Positions 21,901 through 34,529 of a stretch of DNA of 57,772 nucleotides are shown in pieces. Origin of the DNA: Pseudevernia furfuracea (lineage: Eukaryota > Ascomycota > Lecanoromycetes > Lecanorales > Parmeliaceae); assembly GCA_022315425.1 (NCBI GenBank), contig JAIUPT010000007.1:1-57772 (forward strand), read 5' to 3'. The first letter of the stretch is position 1. The number at the start of each line of letters is the position of its first letter. The notes under the pieces were generated by a model that saw only the letters and a list, made by a program, of their open reading frames with translations, had not been told where the DNA came from and did not search any database. Both the position numbers and the translations under genes were made by a program.

Positions 21901-22980
21901 TGCTGCTTCAGCAGACACAAAAGATTGCAGCACAAGTTCATAATTCAAGTGCCTGAAAATTGCCATACACTTAGTGAGCTCGCCCTGGCAGGTGAAAGAG
22001 CAGCATTTGATACGACCCTCGGGTTGGTCATGCTATGTTTGACATCAGTGTGACATCACAAGTTGCCACATGTGCGGACAAAAAATGCAGACAGCAAACA
22101 AGGTGTGGAGCAGCACCTGAGCCAAGGCCTGGTCTCTCTGAAGCATGCCTGGCGAGATATCCATCTGCAGGACCTTTGTGATGCCTGCTCTGCCATTTGA
22201 CAAGCGTGATGTCACTACATCACCTGCATGAGACTTGCAGGCGTTTCTTCTCTTTATATGCACCTTGTCCTTTGCAGTAGCTTGCCGTTGTATCAGGCAA
22301 GCTAGGTATCAGCTCAGCAACATACCTGCACCTCCTAATACTGCCACAGTAGGGAATGTGCGCTTGCAATCTTCCAGGCGGTCAAGTAAAGCCTCAGTGA
22401 CAGCTACCTGCCATTGGTCAAAGTATGTCTGTGCGCTTTTTTCAGGACTGAATATATAAACAGTTGCTGTAATGACATGAGCTATTCAGGGAGGATGCCT
22501 TGCACAAAGCCCGTGCGCCTGTGCAAGCGTGCACAGGCTCCATGTGATGGTGCAAGTCTGCATCCAGGTGGCGCAAAAGCTAGGCACTCACCAACAAGGG
22601 ATCATCTGCAGTCTGTAGCAACGCGGCACGGTTGCGATGCGCCCTTTTGAGTTGTCTGCAGGCTAGAGATTGCAATGCGTCAGCTAGCCAACAAGTCTGA
22701 TCACAGAGTGGTGTTTAATCGCTCTTGCCTCCTGTGTTTCGGCTTTGACACTCTAGAGCCTTCTATCAAATGCAAGCTATGAATATGCTGCGAAATACCT
22801 GTCAAACAAGTCCAAGGACCCAGTCCGGGTACTATCTCCTACAGCATAAGCGCTGGTGGAGGTGGCGATGTGGCTAGGACAGCTGTTGCCAAAGCTTCTT
22901 TGAGCTGGGAAACTCGAAAGGTTAGCAGACAGGAAACCAGCTGCATGAGAGCGCCCCAAGGCTTGGCGCAACGCGAGCAT
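18912..22980 (-). CDS. NDUFAF5: NDUFAF5-like arginine hydroxylase, complex I assembly factor
   Basis: Mitochondrial methyltransferase-fold protein; the human family member hydroxylates an Arg of NDUFS7 during early complex I assembly. I phase ten exons: 22980-22799, 22655-22592, 22407-22326, 22223-22117, 21742-21673, 21375-21332, 20797-20639, 20157-20045, 19556-19424 and 19052-18912. They total 1095 nt (364 residues) with no frame conflict. The start is ATG 22980, giving an Arg/Ser/Ala-rich targeting peptide. The family landmarks are FDRQLKRAHRNRAALL, the SAM-site loop VAVLGGAGGDVV, DEEFLPFKAGSIDLIVSC, HWVNDLP, ALKPDGLFLAAMFGGDTL, GGVSQRVSPLAQV, LRALGESNAV, AAAIYKERF and VLYMTGWAPH. The acceptor of exon 5 could lie 24 nt upstream. 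Intron 9 starts with GC, not GT. The gene lies in tandem after RPAP1. Confidence 0.95.
19788..19853. repeat. 22-bp tandem repeat, three copies, in NDUFAF5 intron 8
   Basis: AGCCAGCATAACATGAGGCA-CT occurs three times back to back (19788-19809, 19810-19831, 19832-19853) with one substitution in the first copy. It lies inside an intron. Confidence 0.9.
20198..20310. repeat. Low-complexity trinucleotide stretch in NDUFAF5 intron 7
   Basis: Mixed runs of GATAAT, TAG/TAA and CAG triplets, entirely within the intron between the exons that end at 20639 and start at 20157. Confidence 0.8.
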
Positions 22981-23516
22981 GCGCGTTGAACGCACGCGAT
23001 CACGCCGCTTGATGGCACCGCAAAAAGGTCTGACAGGATTTAGCACGGCCACCAACGTTCTGATGCAAGCGCCTGCTTGTGTCTGAAGAGGCTGGGAAGC
23101 GCCTAAGCAGACAGAAGCCTTGCTTGGTTGTACATTGTGCAGCAATTTGTGTTGGCCCCAGGAAATTCTCCTTTATATTAAGTCAGCCAGCACATCACCA
23201 GCACTTTCACATGCATGTACAATGGTCGAGTGTTGTGATCTGCCTAGTTAGCTTATAAGGCCATGTCCATTGAACTACCTTCTGCCTTTGGCTGACAAAG
23301 ACGCTCTCCAAGATTGGGCGCCCGTTGAATCTATTCACATGCTTTGCTGCTAGCTCGGAAACTTGTGTCTAGCTGAAGCTTGATGTGTGCTTGAGCCTTC
23401 CTTCACAAGCTTCACTGAAGTCAAGCAGTATGAGCAAGAATTGTGGCTGCATTGTATTGCTGGTAAATGCTGATTACCGCTGACTTTGCCGGCTTTTGAT
23501 AGGAGTGCAGTCTTCC

Positions 23517-26500
23517 TTACAAGTGTTTTATCAGGCTTTGAGTGGCATGACACTTGTCCAACATGCCAGCTTGCTGAAGCTCTTCCAGAATATGCTGCAG
23601 CCTTTGCTGACTGAACTTAATGTGCTGGCCAGACACCAGACTGTCACCGGTGCTTTGCCTGTGGTATGCTGCCTTGTCCAGCACAGCCAACTCTAAAGGA
23701 GGCATCAAGTGAAGACATTTCTCATCTGCTAGTGTTTGCAGCGCACTGACCTGCATGCCCCACCAAATCTTAGCAACTCATTTAATGTTCAAGCAGTCCA
23801 GCGTGAGTGTAGAGACTTTGTTCACAAGATGTGCATGTCTGCTGTATGGGTCTCCGCCCTGCCTGTCCTGAGCCACGGTATGCACCATAGCCGTCAGACT
23901 GAGCTTGCTGCTTTTTGGGGATTGGACTGAAACAATGCAGCATGCAGAGTGTTACTCACAACTGAAACTGGATTTGAATGTCATACCTGGACCTCACAGG
24001 AGCTGCAGCAACTGAGCAAAGGAACTAGTGCCAGCGCAAATAAAGGATCGCCATAGGACACAGCCGCAAAGTGTTCTGTCCCACTTTTGCGCATCGTCTG
24101 GAGACACACTGGATAGATCTGGTTGCTTCTGGTACCATCTGCAAGTAACAATCCACAGAAGCTGTGAAACAGATGGTGTGCATCATAGCCGCAATGTGTT
24201 CAGCACTGTCTTGTTACGTATGGTTTGCACTTCTTCAACAAATGATGCTGCCACCTCTGGCATATTGCTCACAGGAAATTGGAATATAGTGTGTACCACA
24301 CAGGGCAGCCATGTACAATGCATTTCAAAGCCCAGACGGCAAATACACAGAGCATGATGAAAGTAATAGCTCTGCCTGGCTTTAGTGACATAGGACTGCA
24401 CACAAATTATGAGCAAAAGCTGCCTCAGAAAGGCGTGTGCAAGTCACCTTTGCAGCAGGGCAGCCAGGGTCCATCTGACTACAGGGTGGTACCATAACTC
24501 TTCTTCAGAGCCAGCATTGGCAGATGCCTCATTGCTGAACACCAGCTCCAACACACGCCGCACTTTGACTCCTGCACAAAAAGGTCACCTCAGAAGCGTA
24601 CAAATGCTCACCTCAGGAATACACAAAAATGCTCACATCAGGAATGTACAATATGCCATCCGGCAAGTCACACGACCCTGTATCACGTCACACCACAGAA
24701 AATTGGGACACAGAATCAAATCCATTCTTGGCATGTCATTTGAGTCCACATTGGATACTAAAGAAAAGGTCTGTGTATGACTTTCATTTGCATCTGTACA
24801 CAGGATCCCATAAATCATAAGTTTGTACAGTACTTGTACTTGTATCTATTCACACAAACTATACTTCACACTTTGTAGTGACGGCAGATCTGTGTACTTT
24901 GAACACCTGGTCTGGCTGGAAGCAGCATCCAGACTATTCCCTGCTAGATAAAGCCACACAGCAGTACAGGAACCACAGCACCACTTTGGCAGAGGCAAGC
25001 ACCTGTTGAAGCATCATCACAACTGTCTGAAGCTGACGTCTCCTCAAGACCAAGCTGCAGCAGCAGTGCGCAGCCAACTGATAAGGCTGCTGAGTCATCA
25101 GCGCTATCAGCAGCTTCTGCAGCAGCTTCTGGATCTGCACTCTGCTGAGCCTGTGCTTCATCTTCTTCTGGAATAGGATCCAGAGGCTGGGTGGATTTGA
25201 CCCCAGCTGGTGCAGGGGTAGTGGCAGGTGGGGCCTGGGTGGGGTGGGTGATCTCCATCAGGGGGTACCCCTCAGGCAGAGGCAAACGAGAGCCTGCAGA
25301 TACAGCTTTACTGTTTTCATTTATCTGTTTTGGCAGAAAAGATACAAAGAAAAGATAAAGAAAAGCGCTTCTTTTGTTTTAAGTTTTGTGAGAAGCCACA
25401 CCAAGCAAGGACAGAAGCTTATGCTCTGGCCCCTCACTGTTCTGTGCTTTGATGCCTGAGACATTGTCAGCCTGTATTTGAGTCAAAAGCAGCCAGTGTC
25501 TGATTGACCTCTATAAGCTCATACATCGGCAGGTTTGATGCAGCTGTGACTGCTAGTGGCTCACACCCTCAGCAATGTATCACACTGTTATGCCTTATGG
25601 TATGCGTTAGTGCATAGACTTGCAGGGCTGACCCCCTTAATGACCCCCCTGTTTTCAGGTGAAAGGTGAAAATGACAAAACCAGAGATGAGGCTGCATCC
25701 GTGCCAGAAGAAAAGAGCTGATGCATGAAGTGCCGTCAGCACACTGCAGCCTCTGAGCTTACCAGATGGCTGAAGAAGAAGCGGTCCAGTCTGTTGCATT
25801 GCGACCTGTGCCCCATCAGGAGAAAGGGCGTCAGCAGAAGGGCCGGCAGGGACCAGCCCTAACCAGGCTGCACTGTAGCCCTGAAGCAGGCGCTGACAAC
25901 AGGCTGAGTCAACAGGCAGAGGCTCAAGTGGGAACTGCAAATCTACCAAGTCCTGCTGTTTCTGCAGCTTCTGCCATGGCTGCTGCTGGCTGCTGCTGCT
26001 GCTGCTGCTGCTGAGATGACTGACCGCCATTGGCTGCTGACTCCTGTTGGGGCAGATCCCTGCCTGGACTCGCTCCGCTTTGCACGCTTCGTTCTTGATT
26101 AGGAGTCGCAAGCCTGCTGTGCATGCTGTGCTGGCTGCTGTTCCCAGGCTGTTCTGATGACTCATTACAAATACTGAGCATCTGCTTGAACGTCACCCCA
26201 GCAGCAGCAAGTGCTAAAGAGCTCCCGCTGTCTTTCAAACTTTGAAGCGCCTGACAGGCAGCTGCCAGTACTGGGCCTAACAAAGCTGTCTGAAACGCAC
26301 TGCTAAGAGCGCTGAGGGCCAACGCTTCTGCCCCTGGTGGCAGGGCTGCTGGCAAAGCCAGGGCTGTCTGAAACACTTGCTGGCATCACCTGCCTTTAGG
26401 CTTGACACTGCAGCAGCACAAGACCTTAACCAACAGAGCAGACAGCTTTTGAGGCCAGGACAACCAATGTTTCCACTCACGGATTTGTGTGCAAGTGGTA

Positions 26501-29500
26501 TGCGCAAACAGGCATCACTTTGATTTTCATTTTGTTCTGGTCAAAACATCGCGAACTTCACTTTCAGCTCAGCGTTGCTGTTCAGACCTGTGAGATACCA
26601 CGTTTCAAAGTGACATGAACTTTCTTTTGTTGTGTTTCAAAGGACGTTCCCCGTGACATCAATGCCCTGGGCGGAATTTGGTCACAGGCTTCATCCCAAA
26701 ACTTGCATTGCTGTTGGGCATCCATCGCCCACTTCCTGCAGTACCGTCCAGCCACCGGGCTGTGACCCGACATCAAGATGTGACACAAGCAAACAAGGTT
26801 GTCCACACAGCGTGCAATTTCCGCAACCTTGTTTGCCTCTGGCACATCTTGATGTCAAGTCACAGCCTAGTGGCTGATGCAATTTCCATGCCTTTGCTCA
26901 GCATGGCACACCAGCAGACAGCCCCTCCTTTGATGTCCTATTGTCACTTTTATGCTCAAAACCACAATGACAGCACTGTGTGTCAACGCCATCTATGTGG
27001 TAGGCATTGGTACGCTCAGCAGGCAGAGGCCGACATTTGTGGTATTTCAGCAGGCTTGCAACCAATGGAACAGAAGCATGCTCTCACCATCAATGTGCTC
27101 AAGGGCATGTAGCAGCAGCTTGGACTGGGGCATCTGCTGCTGGAACCAAGTAGCTGTGCAGGGCTGGATCTCGACCAGCCCTGCCTGAGCTGTGTGGCTA
27201 GTCAATACCTGCAGGCAACGGGCTGTATCAGCAATTCTGCTCTGGCATGCAAGTGGGGTGGGGGTGGTCAGGGATGCTATCAAGAGTTCAAAGAATGAGT
27301 TCAGGTGACATGCCAAAGGCAGCACGCACTTCCGCTGAAGAAGGCCGTAAACTGTGTATGTACAGTTTAGGGTAGATTCTGCAGCGTACCAAATTGAGCT
27401 TCTGACCAAAACAAAAGCTGAAAATTGCAAGCCTGTGCTGATGATTGCAGCAGTGCAAAGGAGGCGGCTTACCTGATCAGCTAAGACATTGATGATGCCT
27501 GCATTCAGCGAGTCCAGTATCTGTGCAATTAGGACTTTGTGCTGCGCTAGGGTTTGGCCTAAACAGGCCACTGCTAGCAGCAGCTCACATGCACCAGCTG
27601 AGCTCTGAGACACTGGCAGTGCTTGAGCAGCTGAGCCTTGAGGAGCTGAGTGTTGTGTCTGTTTCTGGGGGCCTGAGTCAGAAGTGGCTGAATGTTGAGC
27701 CTCTGAAGGTTGAGGAGCTGAGCACTGAGCCAGCACACTGAGCAAGTGTGGTAAAGCAGCATCCCTGGGCAGTATGACTGAGTCCAGCAGCGCTTTGGTG
27801 ATACTGCTTATGTCCCCTGGAGCCTGGCGAGCAGTCACATGGGCCTCCAGGAAGCTCAGCACAGCAGCCAGGGCACTGCAGAGCATCTCAGGGGCTTTGC
27901 CAACAGCCCCTCTAGATATGCCCTCCACAGTATCTCCTCTTGGCAGCATTTGCACAACACGAGGCTGAATCCATTCCAATGCATCATTGACCAGAGCTGT
28001 TGCAGACCCAGGACTCAACATGGCTTTGTCAGGATCCCTATATCGTCATGACAAATTGGTTTGTCAGCAAGCAAAGCTGCTGATGCTACCATTGCACTCT
28101 CACAGACATGTGTCGTCTGTCTGGAAAGGGCTCAACAGGCGTCTCGCTGGTGTTTGCAGTGAGAGCTGGGAAACTGCAGGGATAGCTGTTGCCAGCTAGA
28201 GATGCACAGCTTAAATTCAGACACATAGACGCCAGAGGCATCAAGTGTTCTTACTACCCAGTGGGACGTTACGGCTGATTGTGCAGGTTGCAGGCTTAGC
28301 AGCAATCACAAGCAAATCATGACCAGAAGCTGCCTACTCATGACCAGGAGCTGCTTACTCATGACCAGAAGCTGCTTACTCAGAGTTACCTGTTGGCATG
28401 ACGTACAAGGCTGGCCAGCAGCAGGAATGCTTGACAGCTGGCTTGCAGCTGCAGCTTGTGCAACAGTGCAGCCTTGCTTGCCGCAGCCCTGCTGCTATTT
28501 GACACCCCCACATGGCCATTCATGTGATCGCTGATGTGACCATCATTGTCAGTGTGGCCAGGGGTGGGTGGGGCAGAAGAGGGGGCGCTGAACAGGCGAC
28601 AGATGGCAGCATATGCATCGTCCAGGTGCATGAAGGGTTGATTGTGATCAGCACACAAGCGCCACACATTTAAGGCCTCCACCTAGAGTCAAAAGAACAG
28701 TCAGTGCAGATTCACTTTGCTTTGCAGACTTTCCAGTTGGCAAATGCAGATGGTGCTGGTGGTGCATATTGTCTATGTGTATGTGTGTAGAAATGTAATT
28801 ACTGCTCGTGAACTGGAGCGCGGCGATCACTACCGTATGAGCAACTCCCTCTCGTGGCCCTCTGAGTGCAGGGCTTAACAACCTTGTGCAGCAGTTCTAC
28901 ATAGCGTAGAAAATGCTGCACAAGGTTGATAAGCCCTGCACTCAATGGGCCATGAGGGGGAGTTGCTCATACAGTAGTGAGTGCCGTCTCAAGCGCGAAG
29001 GAAGTGAGCACAATGCAGCTCCTGCTGCTCCTGCTGCCATGTAAGATTTATTTTGTTACACCCCTTTTAGCGTAACAGATGTGTAGTGACAGACAATTAT
29101 GTGTGGAACACAACCCACTTGAAAGTGCATGATATGAATTTTTGTTGGGTAGAGTGCTTTGCTGGCATCAACAATCAGGATCCCCCTAGTTGGCAATGGA
29201 CTTTGTTGAAATGTGCAAAGCGCTTAGATTGATTCAGTCAGGCTATTCATAAAGTGGTTGCACATAATTTGGTAATGCCGTCACAGTGTATTGTGTTGCT
29301 GCTAATTAGGTCAAGGGCAGCTGGCCGCCAATAACAACTGCCCTTTCTTGACACAGTCAAGTTGGTTTGGTGGGTCGTTATGCAAAAGCTGCATGTTTAG
29401 CAGATGAATGTTTGTATGCTGTGTACGTGATAAATACATGTGTATGTGCATACCAGAACGCATATCTACCTCATGTACTGATATATAGATTACCTGTAGA

Positions 29501-32500
29501 TTCAAGTGCTGCAGCTGATCTCCTATACTTGAGCTGCCGATGGTGGCCACAGCTAGGGCCCTTTGAGCATGCATCAAGAGCCCTGTCATGACACACAGGC
29601 AAGCTCATCACCTAATTACAAGATGTGGCACACAGCGCATGGTTGCAACAGGTATGACTGCGAGTTATGAGCAACAAAGAAACAAGTCCACATTCACGAT
29701 ACACAAGAACGCAAATTGTTATGGTGTGGATGATGTCACACATCCCTCAGGTGAAGGGTCTATGCTGTTTATCACACAGTCGATGGCATTCTTTGTGCTC
29801 TGAAATCAGCCTGGATACACATTGGGAGCCATCAAGCATGACTCACACAGTCTGTTTCATGGCAGATTTGTAGGTGCTCAACAGTACAGCCAACTGGACT
29901 GACCCTCCTGTTGTGTAGTGCAAAGTGGACTACCTGAGGCTATCACGGCAGTGAACAATTGAGTATCAGAAGCAGCGAGCAGTCTGACTATGCTTAGGGC
30001 ACTTGCTGACAGCTCTGCTGCCCTGTGTAGAGGAAGGCTGCCAGCTGGCCCCTGGAGAAGCCCCTTCAGGGCCTTTTGCATGCCAGGGCATCCCCACACA
30101 GCCCTGGCTGCATCAGCCCCAGCCCTCATGTATGATTGCAGGATGACTAGAAGGGGAGTAGTAGCTGAAAGTGCAGCTGGGGACCTGAGCAAGAAGCTGA
30201 TGCGCTCCAGAACCTGCAGTACTATATTGTTTGGAACAAAGAGAACCACCGTGAAAAGGAGTGTGCACTCACTTGAGTGACATTTGTGGCTGGAGGCTGC
30301 ATGTTTCATGCAGTGTTGTCGCAAGTAAAAGCATCTTTTGGTTTTGAGCACGTACTGCTTACTTACATGTTGATTTCTCAAGCACTGTCTGTTTGGATCG
30401 CCTGATGAGTCCCCGCAGACAGAAAATGTAAGGTACTCAGTTCATTAATGACTGACCCATGGGCTTCAACTCATTTTGCACATCCGTGAAGAACAATCTC
30501 CAACCTGGCGTAATGTTGAATGTCTGGAACCCAGCTAACTGGCTTGTGCTGTGAAGGACCAGCATGTAACATATTACACGCCAGAAAAGAGCATTGTCCA
30601 AAGACAATTGTACCTGCATCCCCAGCAGGCCTATCAGGGGATCCACGCTGGCAACTCTACCATCATCTGAGGGCTGTTCCTCAACCAGCCCTGGCCCTGG
30701 GGGTTCAGGGCCATCCTTGTCCACAGGGGTGGTCACCCATGCCCCCACTGGGTGAGGCCTCGCACAGTATCTCCACGGCACAGACGGACAACCTGCAGGG
30801 TGGGTGGGTACTTCATCTCAAGGCACTGTGATGTGCTTTCTGTTGCGTTTCCACATTGCTGGCCACGTGGGAAGTCCAGGTACTAATTGCATGGGGCTTT
30901 GAACAGTATCTCTTACACACTGCTGGAGAGTTGACTGTTGAAGGCAGGGCAGTTTCAGGTAAGTTTGTTTCTGCTTATCCACTGGTTTGGGGGTTAGATG
31001 TGAGACAATCAACACTCCTAAAGCTATACTACAACCTTCATTGCAGCCATTGATGGGAAGGCCATTCAAGTAACGAGCTTTTTTGCTGTTTGTGACAAAC
31101 TGCACACTCGCCAGCTTTTCCTTACTGGGGCATTTGGGACCAAGCTCAGTACTAGTGTTTCCCTTGCTTGCATTGGTGCTGCACGTGTGCTGATCTGCCA
31201 TGCACAGAGTGACAAAAGCTTGACAAAAACGCAACATGTTGGACAAAGATAACAAAATTCACGCCCTAGGGCTATGATGCCAGTGTTCTGACGTTTAGTC
31301 ATCATGCCAGCGCAGTCACATGTCCGCCTACCAGTGGCAGGGTTGCAGTGGGCTGCTTCCCACACTTCCTCTTCTTCAGGTCCGGGCCCTACCAGCACTG
31401 CCATAGCTTCTGCCGCTGCAGTCACAACTGACATGTGTGCATCATCCAGCAGCCGTCGTAGGATTGTTGCCACCTGTACCTCCTGCAGCGCATACTCCCA
31501 CACCGACAACCATGTGATCCTTGCCTGCACACACAGCCATACATGTGATCCTTGCCTGCACACACTGACAACCATGTGATCCTTGCCTGCACACACATTA
31601 ATGCATGTGACCCTTGCCTGCACACACGTTCATGCATGTGAGCCCGAGCATGTGGTCCTAGCTCACAGGGGGAGGGGGGGTGCCTCAGAGGCTCCCTGAA
31701 TGCTAGAGGGCACAAATGCTTGCTGTTCTTTTGGCTTTGAAATGTGAGCCAGACCCTGACTGAGATGGTGCTCTCTGTATGTGATTCGCAAAGTGATTTG
31801 CTTTCATAATCATGCGGATACAGAGCCATGCAACTGCAAGATCATGCAAAAAGAGTTGCAGGCAGAGCACACGTGTGTAACCTATTACAGCAAGGCTGCA
31901 ATATCATGCTCAATCACCTGCACTATTGTACTGCTTACCGTCAGTTTGTGGTTGTTGCTCAGATGCAAAGGTAGATTCACCGGCTGTGGGATCAGCACCC
32001 CAGCTGCTGGCTGATGACTAGCCTGGGGCCTTGCAGCTGCCAGCACAGCTGCTAGGATGCGTAAGGCCAACTCTCTCTGCTTGGTCACGCTGCTGCGAGC
32101 AAGCATGCAGGCCTCCTGCAGGGTATAGCCCTGTGGTGAACTGCCCTCTGACTGCCTGATACAAATCACAGCAACTCAGCAGCAACTATGAAGTGAGACA
32201 GCAGACACATAGGATCTGTGCATTGCCCATGAACCAGGTGCCCCCATGACAGGTGCTTGCTAGCACCATGCAACAGCGCATGAACTTGACAAGCATAACA
32301 CCATACGTCTTGGTACAGATATCATCAGTATGCAACAGTATCCAAGTGGCCTGTTTGTTGCAGTATGAGTGACAGGCAGCCACCTGAGTATGTCCCTTTG
32401 TACGACCTGCTGACCATCACCAGGGCCCCTTGCAGCATCTGCAACTGCCTTCAGCCCTACAACCTGCCCTTCCAGTGAGAACCGCAGCCTGCTGACTATG

Positions 32501-34172
32501 TCAACATCTGCGCTGGCAATGCTGTTGCTGTTTGCTCCTGTGTCTCTCTCAGCTGATGGTGCATGCCGTTTACCTGCTATGCTGGTTTGCTTTGTGCCTG
32601 CCTTGCTTGTGTTGCCTGCTGTGCCTGCTGTGCCCGCTTTGCCAGCTGTGCTAGGTTTGACTGCTGAGCCTGCTTTGCTTGCATTTCCTGCAGCGCCATT
32701 TGATGCTGGTTGAGGCTCTTGAGCAGCTGTGGAAGCCTGCTTTGCAGCTGTGGTGGGATGAGCCCTAGTGGTGGCAGATATCCCTCCAGCAATGGCAGGC
32801 TGATCTCTGATTGAGGCAGCTTGAGGCATTGCAGCGTTCCTTTGCTTGGCAGCAGCCCGCTTTGCAAGGAAAGCTTGGGCTGAAGGTGACAACCTAGACA
32901 TAAGCTCCAGCCTTGCCTCTTCAACTTCAGCAGGACTCATGTCCTTCACCAGCTGCCTGTTCTCTTCATCAATTCTGCGCCGATCAGCTGGGCTCACGTC
33001 AAGCCCCGTCACATTCTGATCGACAGCTGCAACAGCATCTGGTTTGTGATGTGTAACCGTGACGGAAGGTGGTGTGGCAGCTGATGCAGGAGCTGACGCA
33101 GAACCTGATGCAGCATTTGGCAATGGCATGGAAGGTGGGAGGCCAGATGTAGCATGGCTGTTTTGGACACTGTCAGCTGTTGGTGGGATAGAAGAAGATG
33201 ACTCTGGAAGGGTGGCATTTGGGGCATGGCCTGGGGCCTGAGGAGTCTTAGGTTGCTGACGGCTCAGCGCAAACTGCAGCATGCAGGGCAGGTCAGTAAT
33301 TTGAGTTTCAGTGCTGCGACATGAAGCTGTGCATACTAATGCATTTGAAAGTAGGCAGACACACAAGTCTAGGGAGGAATGCATGTCTAACATTTAAATC
33401 ACCTCCTTGAGTGTGCACAGTGCGCACAGTGAACACATGAATGTGCCACATGCCTGAGCTACAGGGCAGGGATGCATGCCAATCTGCACTGCTTGTTAAA
33501 TTTATCACCTTTGAGAGCTTTCTGTGTGTAGCCTTGGGAAATGCAGCGCCCCCTGCGGGAGCACTGGGAGGGGCAACATGTCCAAGTGCAGGCTTCTCCT
33601 GTACATTGGTCAGAATGCCCAGCATGCCTGGCAACAGCCCTACAGGAAATGCGTAACACACTTTGATCCAAGCAACTGAATTCCCAAGCTTGCAGTGGCA
33701 ATATGCATGCAAGGGTCAACAGTGCAACAGTTGGCAGGAGCATACCACTGAAGTCATCTGAAGTGGTGCTACTTTGATTGGTGGTTGGTTGCTCATTGGG
33801 GGTTGCTGGCTTTGAAGCACAGGCATCTGCCTTACGCTTAATCCTAGTCGCCTTTGCGGCTGGCCTTTGTCGCCCTGACGCAAACTCGCTCTGCGTCGTT
33901 GCAACCAAAGCTCAAAATCGTACGTCAGCGAAGCGTACGCAGTCGTCAACGAAACACAGGTGCCACCAGTGATCACCGGTCACCTCAGCATACAACGCAT
34001 CAACACGCAGAATTGTAGCTCTAAAGCAACACGCGCAAAAAGTTGATGCAGTTACACTGTGGTCCGGCAGGCTTGCCTGCAAACGGAGAAGCTCTGCCTC
34101 ATCGTCGCTGTCGGGAAGTTGCGCAGAGGGTCTCGGTTTTTCTCGCAAACCTTGCAGTCGGTCTTCATCCAT
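23517..34172 (-). CDS. RPAP1: RPAP1 / MINIYO homologue, RNA polymerase II-associated protein 1
   Basis: Helps assembly or nuclear import of RNA polymerase II; plant MINIYO controls transcriptional elongation and differentiation. Exons: 34172-34056, 33890-33746, 33639-33509, 33273-32384, 32155-31939, 31524-31332, 30792-30614, 30213-29934, 29582-29494, 28682-28390, 28037-27473, 27334-27209, 26379-25763, 25293-25003, 24571-24448, 24267-24218, 24138-23987 and 23750-23517. Junction phases agree throughout. The exception is the exon 26379-25763, which needs about 43 nt removed (perhaps an intron) near its Gln run. The product is about 1549 residues, against 1393 in human. Signatures: PADRRRIDEENRQLVKDMSP with EVEEARLELMSRLSPS; VSRLRFSLEGQVVG; GYTLQEACMLARSSVTKQRE; SRLPLPEGYPLMEI; EHFAAVSYGDPLFALALVPL; KCLHLMPPLE. 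A low-complexity Ala/Gly/Thr/Lys linker follows the N-terminal domain. It is divergent from the plus-strand gene at 34.5 kb. Confidence 0.93.
28319..28381. repeat. 21-bp tandem repeat, three copies, in an RPAP1 intron
   Basis: ATGACCAGAAGCTGCYTACTC-type units at 28319-28339, 28340-28360 and 28361-28381, with one or two substitutions, ending just before the splice donor of exon 28682-28390 on the minus strand. Confidence 0.9.
28828..28979. repeat. Long near-perfect inverted repeat (foldback) in an RPAP1 intron
   Basis: Arms of about 73 bases, starting CACTACCGTATGAGCAACTC and ending with GAGTTGCTCATACAGTAGTG, are about 90% complementary around a loop of about 5 bases near 28901-28906. The whole 152-bp structure lies in the intron between exons 29582-29494 and 28682-28390. 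It could be a foldback MITE or a small-RNA precursor. I see no clear target-site duplication. Confidence 0.85.
31503..31640. repeat. 31-bp minisatellite spanning a splice acceptor of RPAP1
   Basis: Four full copies and a partial one of a unit with the core CATGTGATCCTTGCCTGCAC. Read on the minus strand, each copy carries a TGTGTGCAG splice acceptor followed by the first bases of exon 31524-31332. The authentic acceptor by reading frame is the most downstream copy. Confidence 0.85.
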
Positions 34173-34529
34173 GACTTCAATGTCTCGAGGAAGCAGAACG
34201 TCAGCACGGCAACAGTCCCGCTCGTCCGCCCAATGGACTTGGTATGCAGTATGCGCATGCCAGGGGCGCTGTCGCCAATAGGGCAAGGGCGAAAGCAGCC
34301 GACCGGGAAGCTGATGGCCTAGACACACCCCGTGCACTACAACAAGTCTATTCAACCTAGCACACTACATAGTACGTTGCGCCGTTCACGCCGTTCTCAT
34401 ATCAGGGCTGGGTCAGTTTGATTGAAGTTTAAGAAATTTCCAAGTAGAGTAGGCCAGACAAGCCAGAGACCTGATCAGTGATCAGCTCGACATCCGCCTG
34501 CTCCCGGAGGTACTGCACTGGGCTTCTGA
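34173..34529. promoter_or_regulatory. Likely shared promoter between RPAP1 and the divergent solenoid gene
   Basis: About 350 bases separate the RPAP1 ATG (minus strand) from the first supported plus-strand coding sequence. The part next to RPAP1 is CpG-rich. No TATA box stands out. An upstream frame near 34472-34510 reads DLISDQLDIRLLPE before a possible donor and may be a first exon of the plus-strand gene. Confidence 0.4.

Noticed and set aside
22777..23145. NDUFAF5 start upstream of 22980
   Set aside because: The frame is open to 23145 but has no earlier ATG. The ATG at 22980 gives a typical mitochondrial targeting peptide.
28100..28212. Extra RPAP1 exon (LATAIPAVSQLSLQ...)
   Set aside because: It looks helical in one frame, but the flanking exons 28682-28390 and 28037-27473 join in phase without it, and its own borders do not fit.
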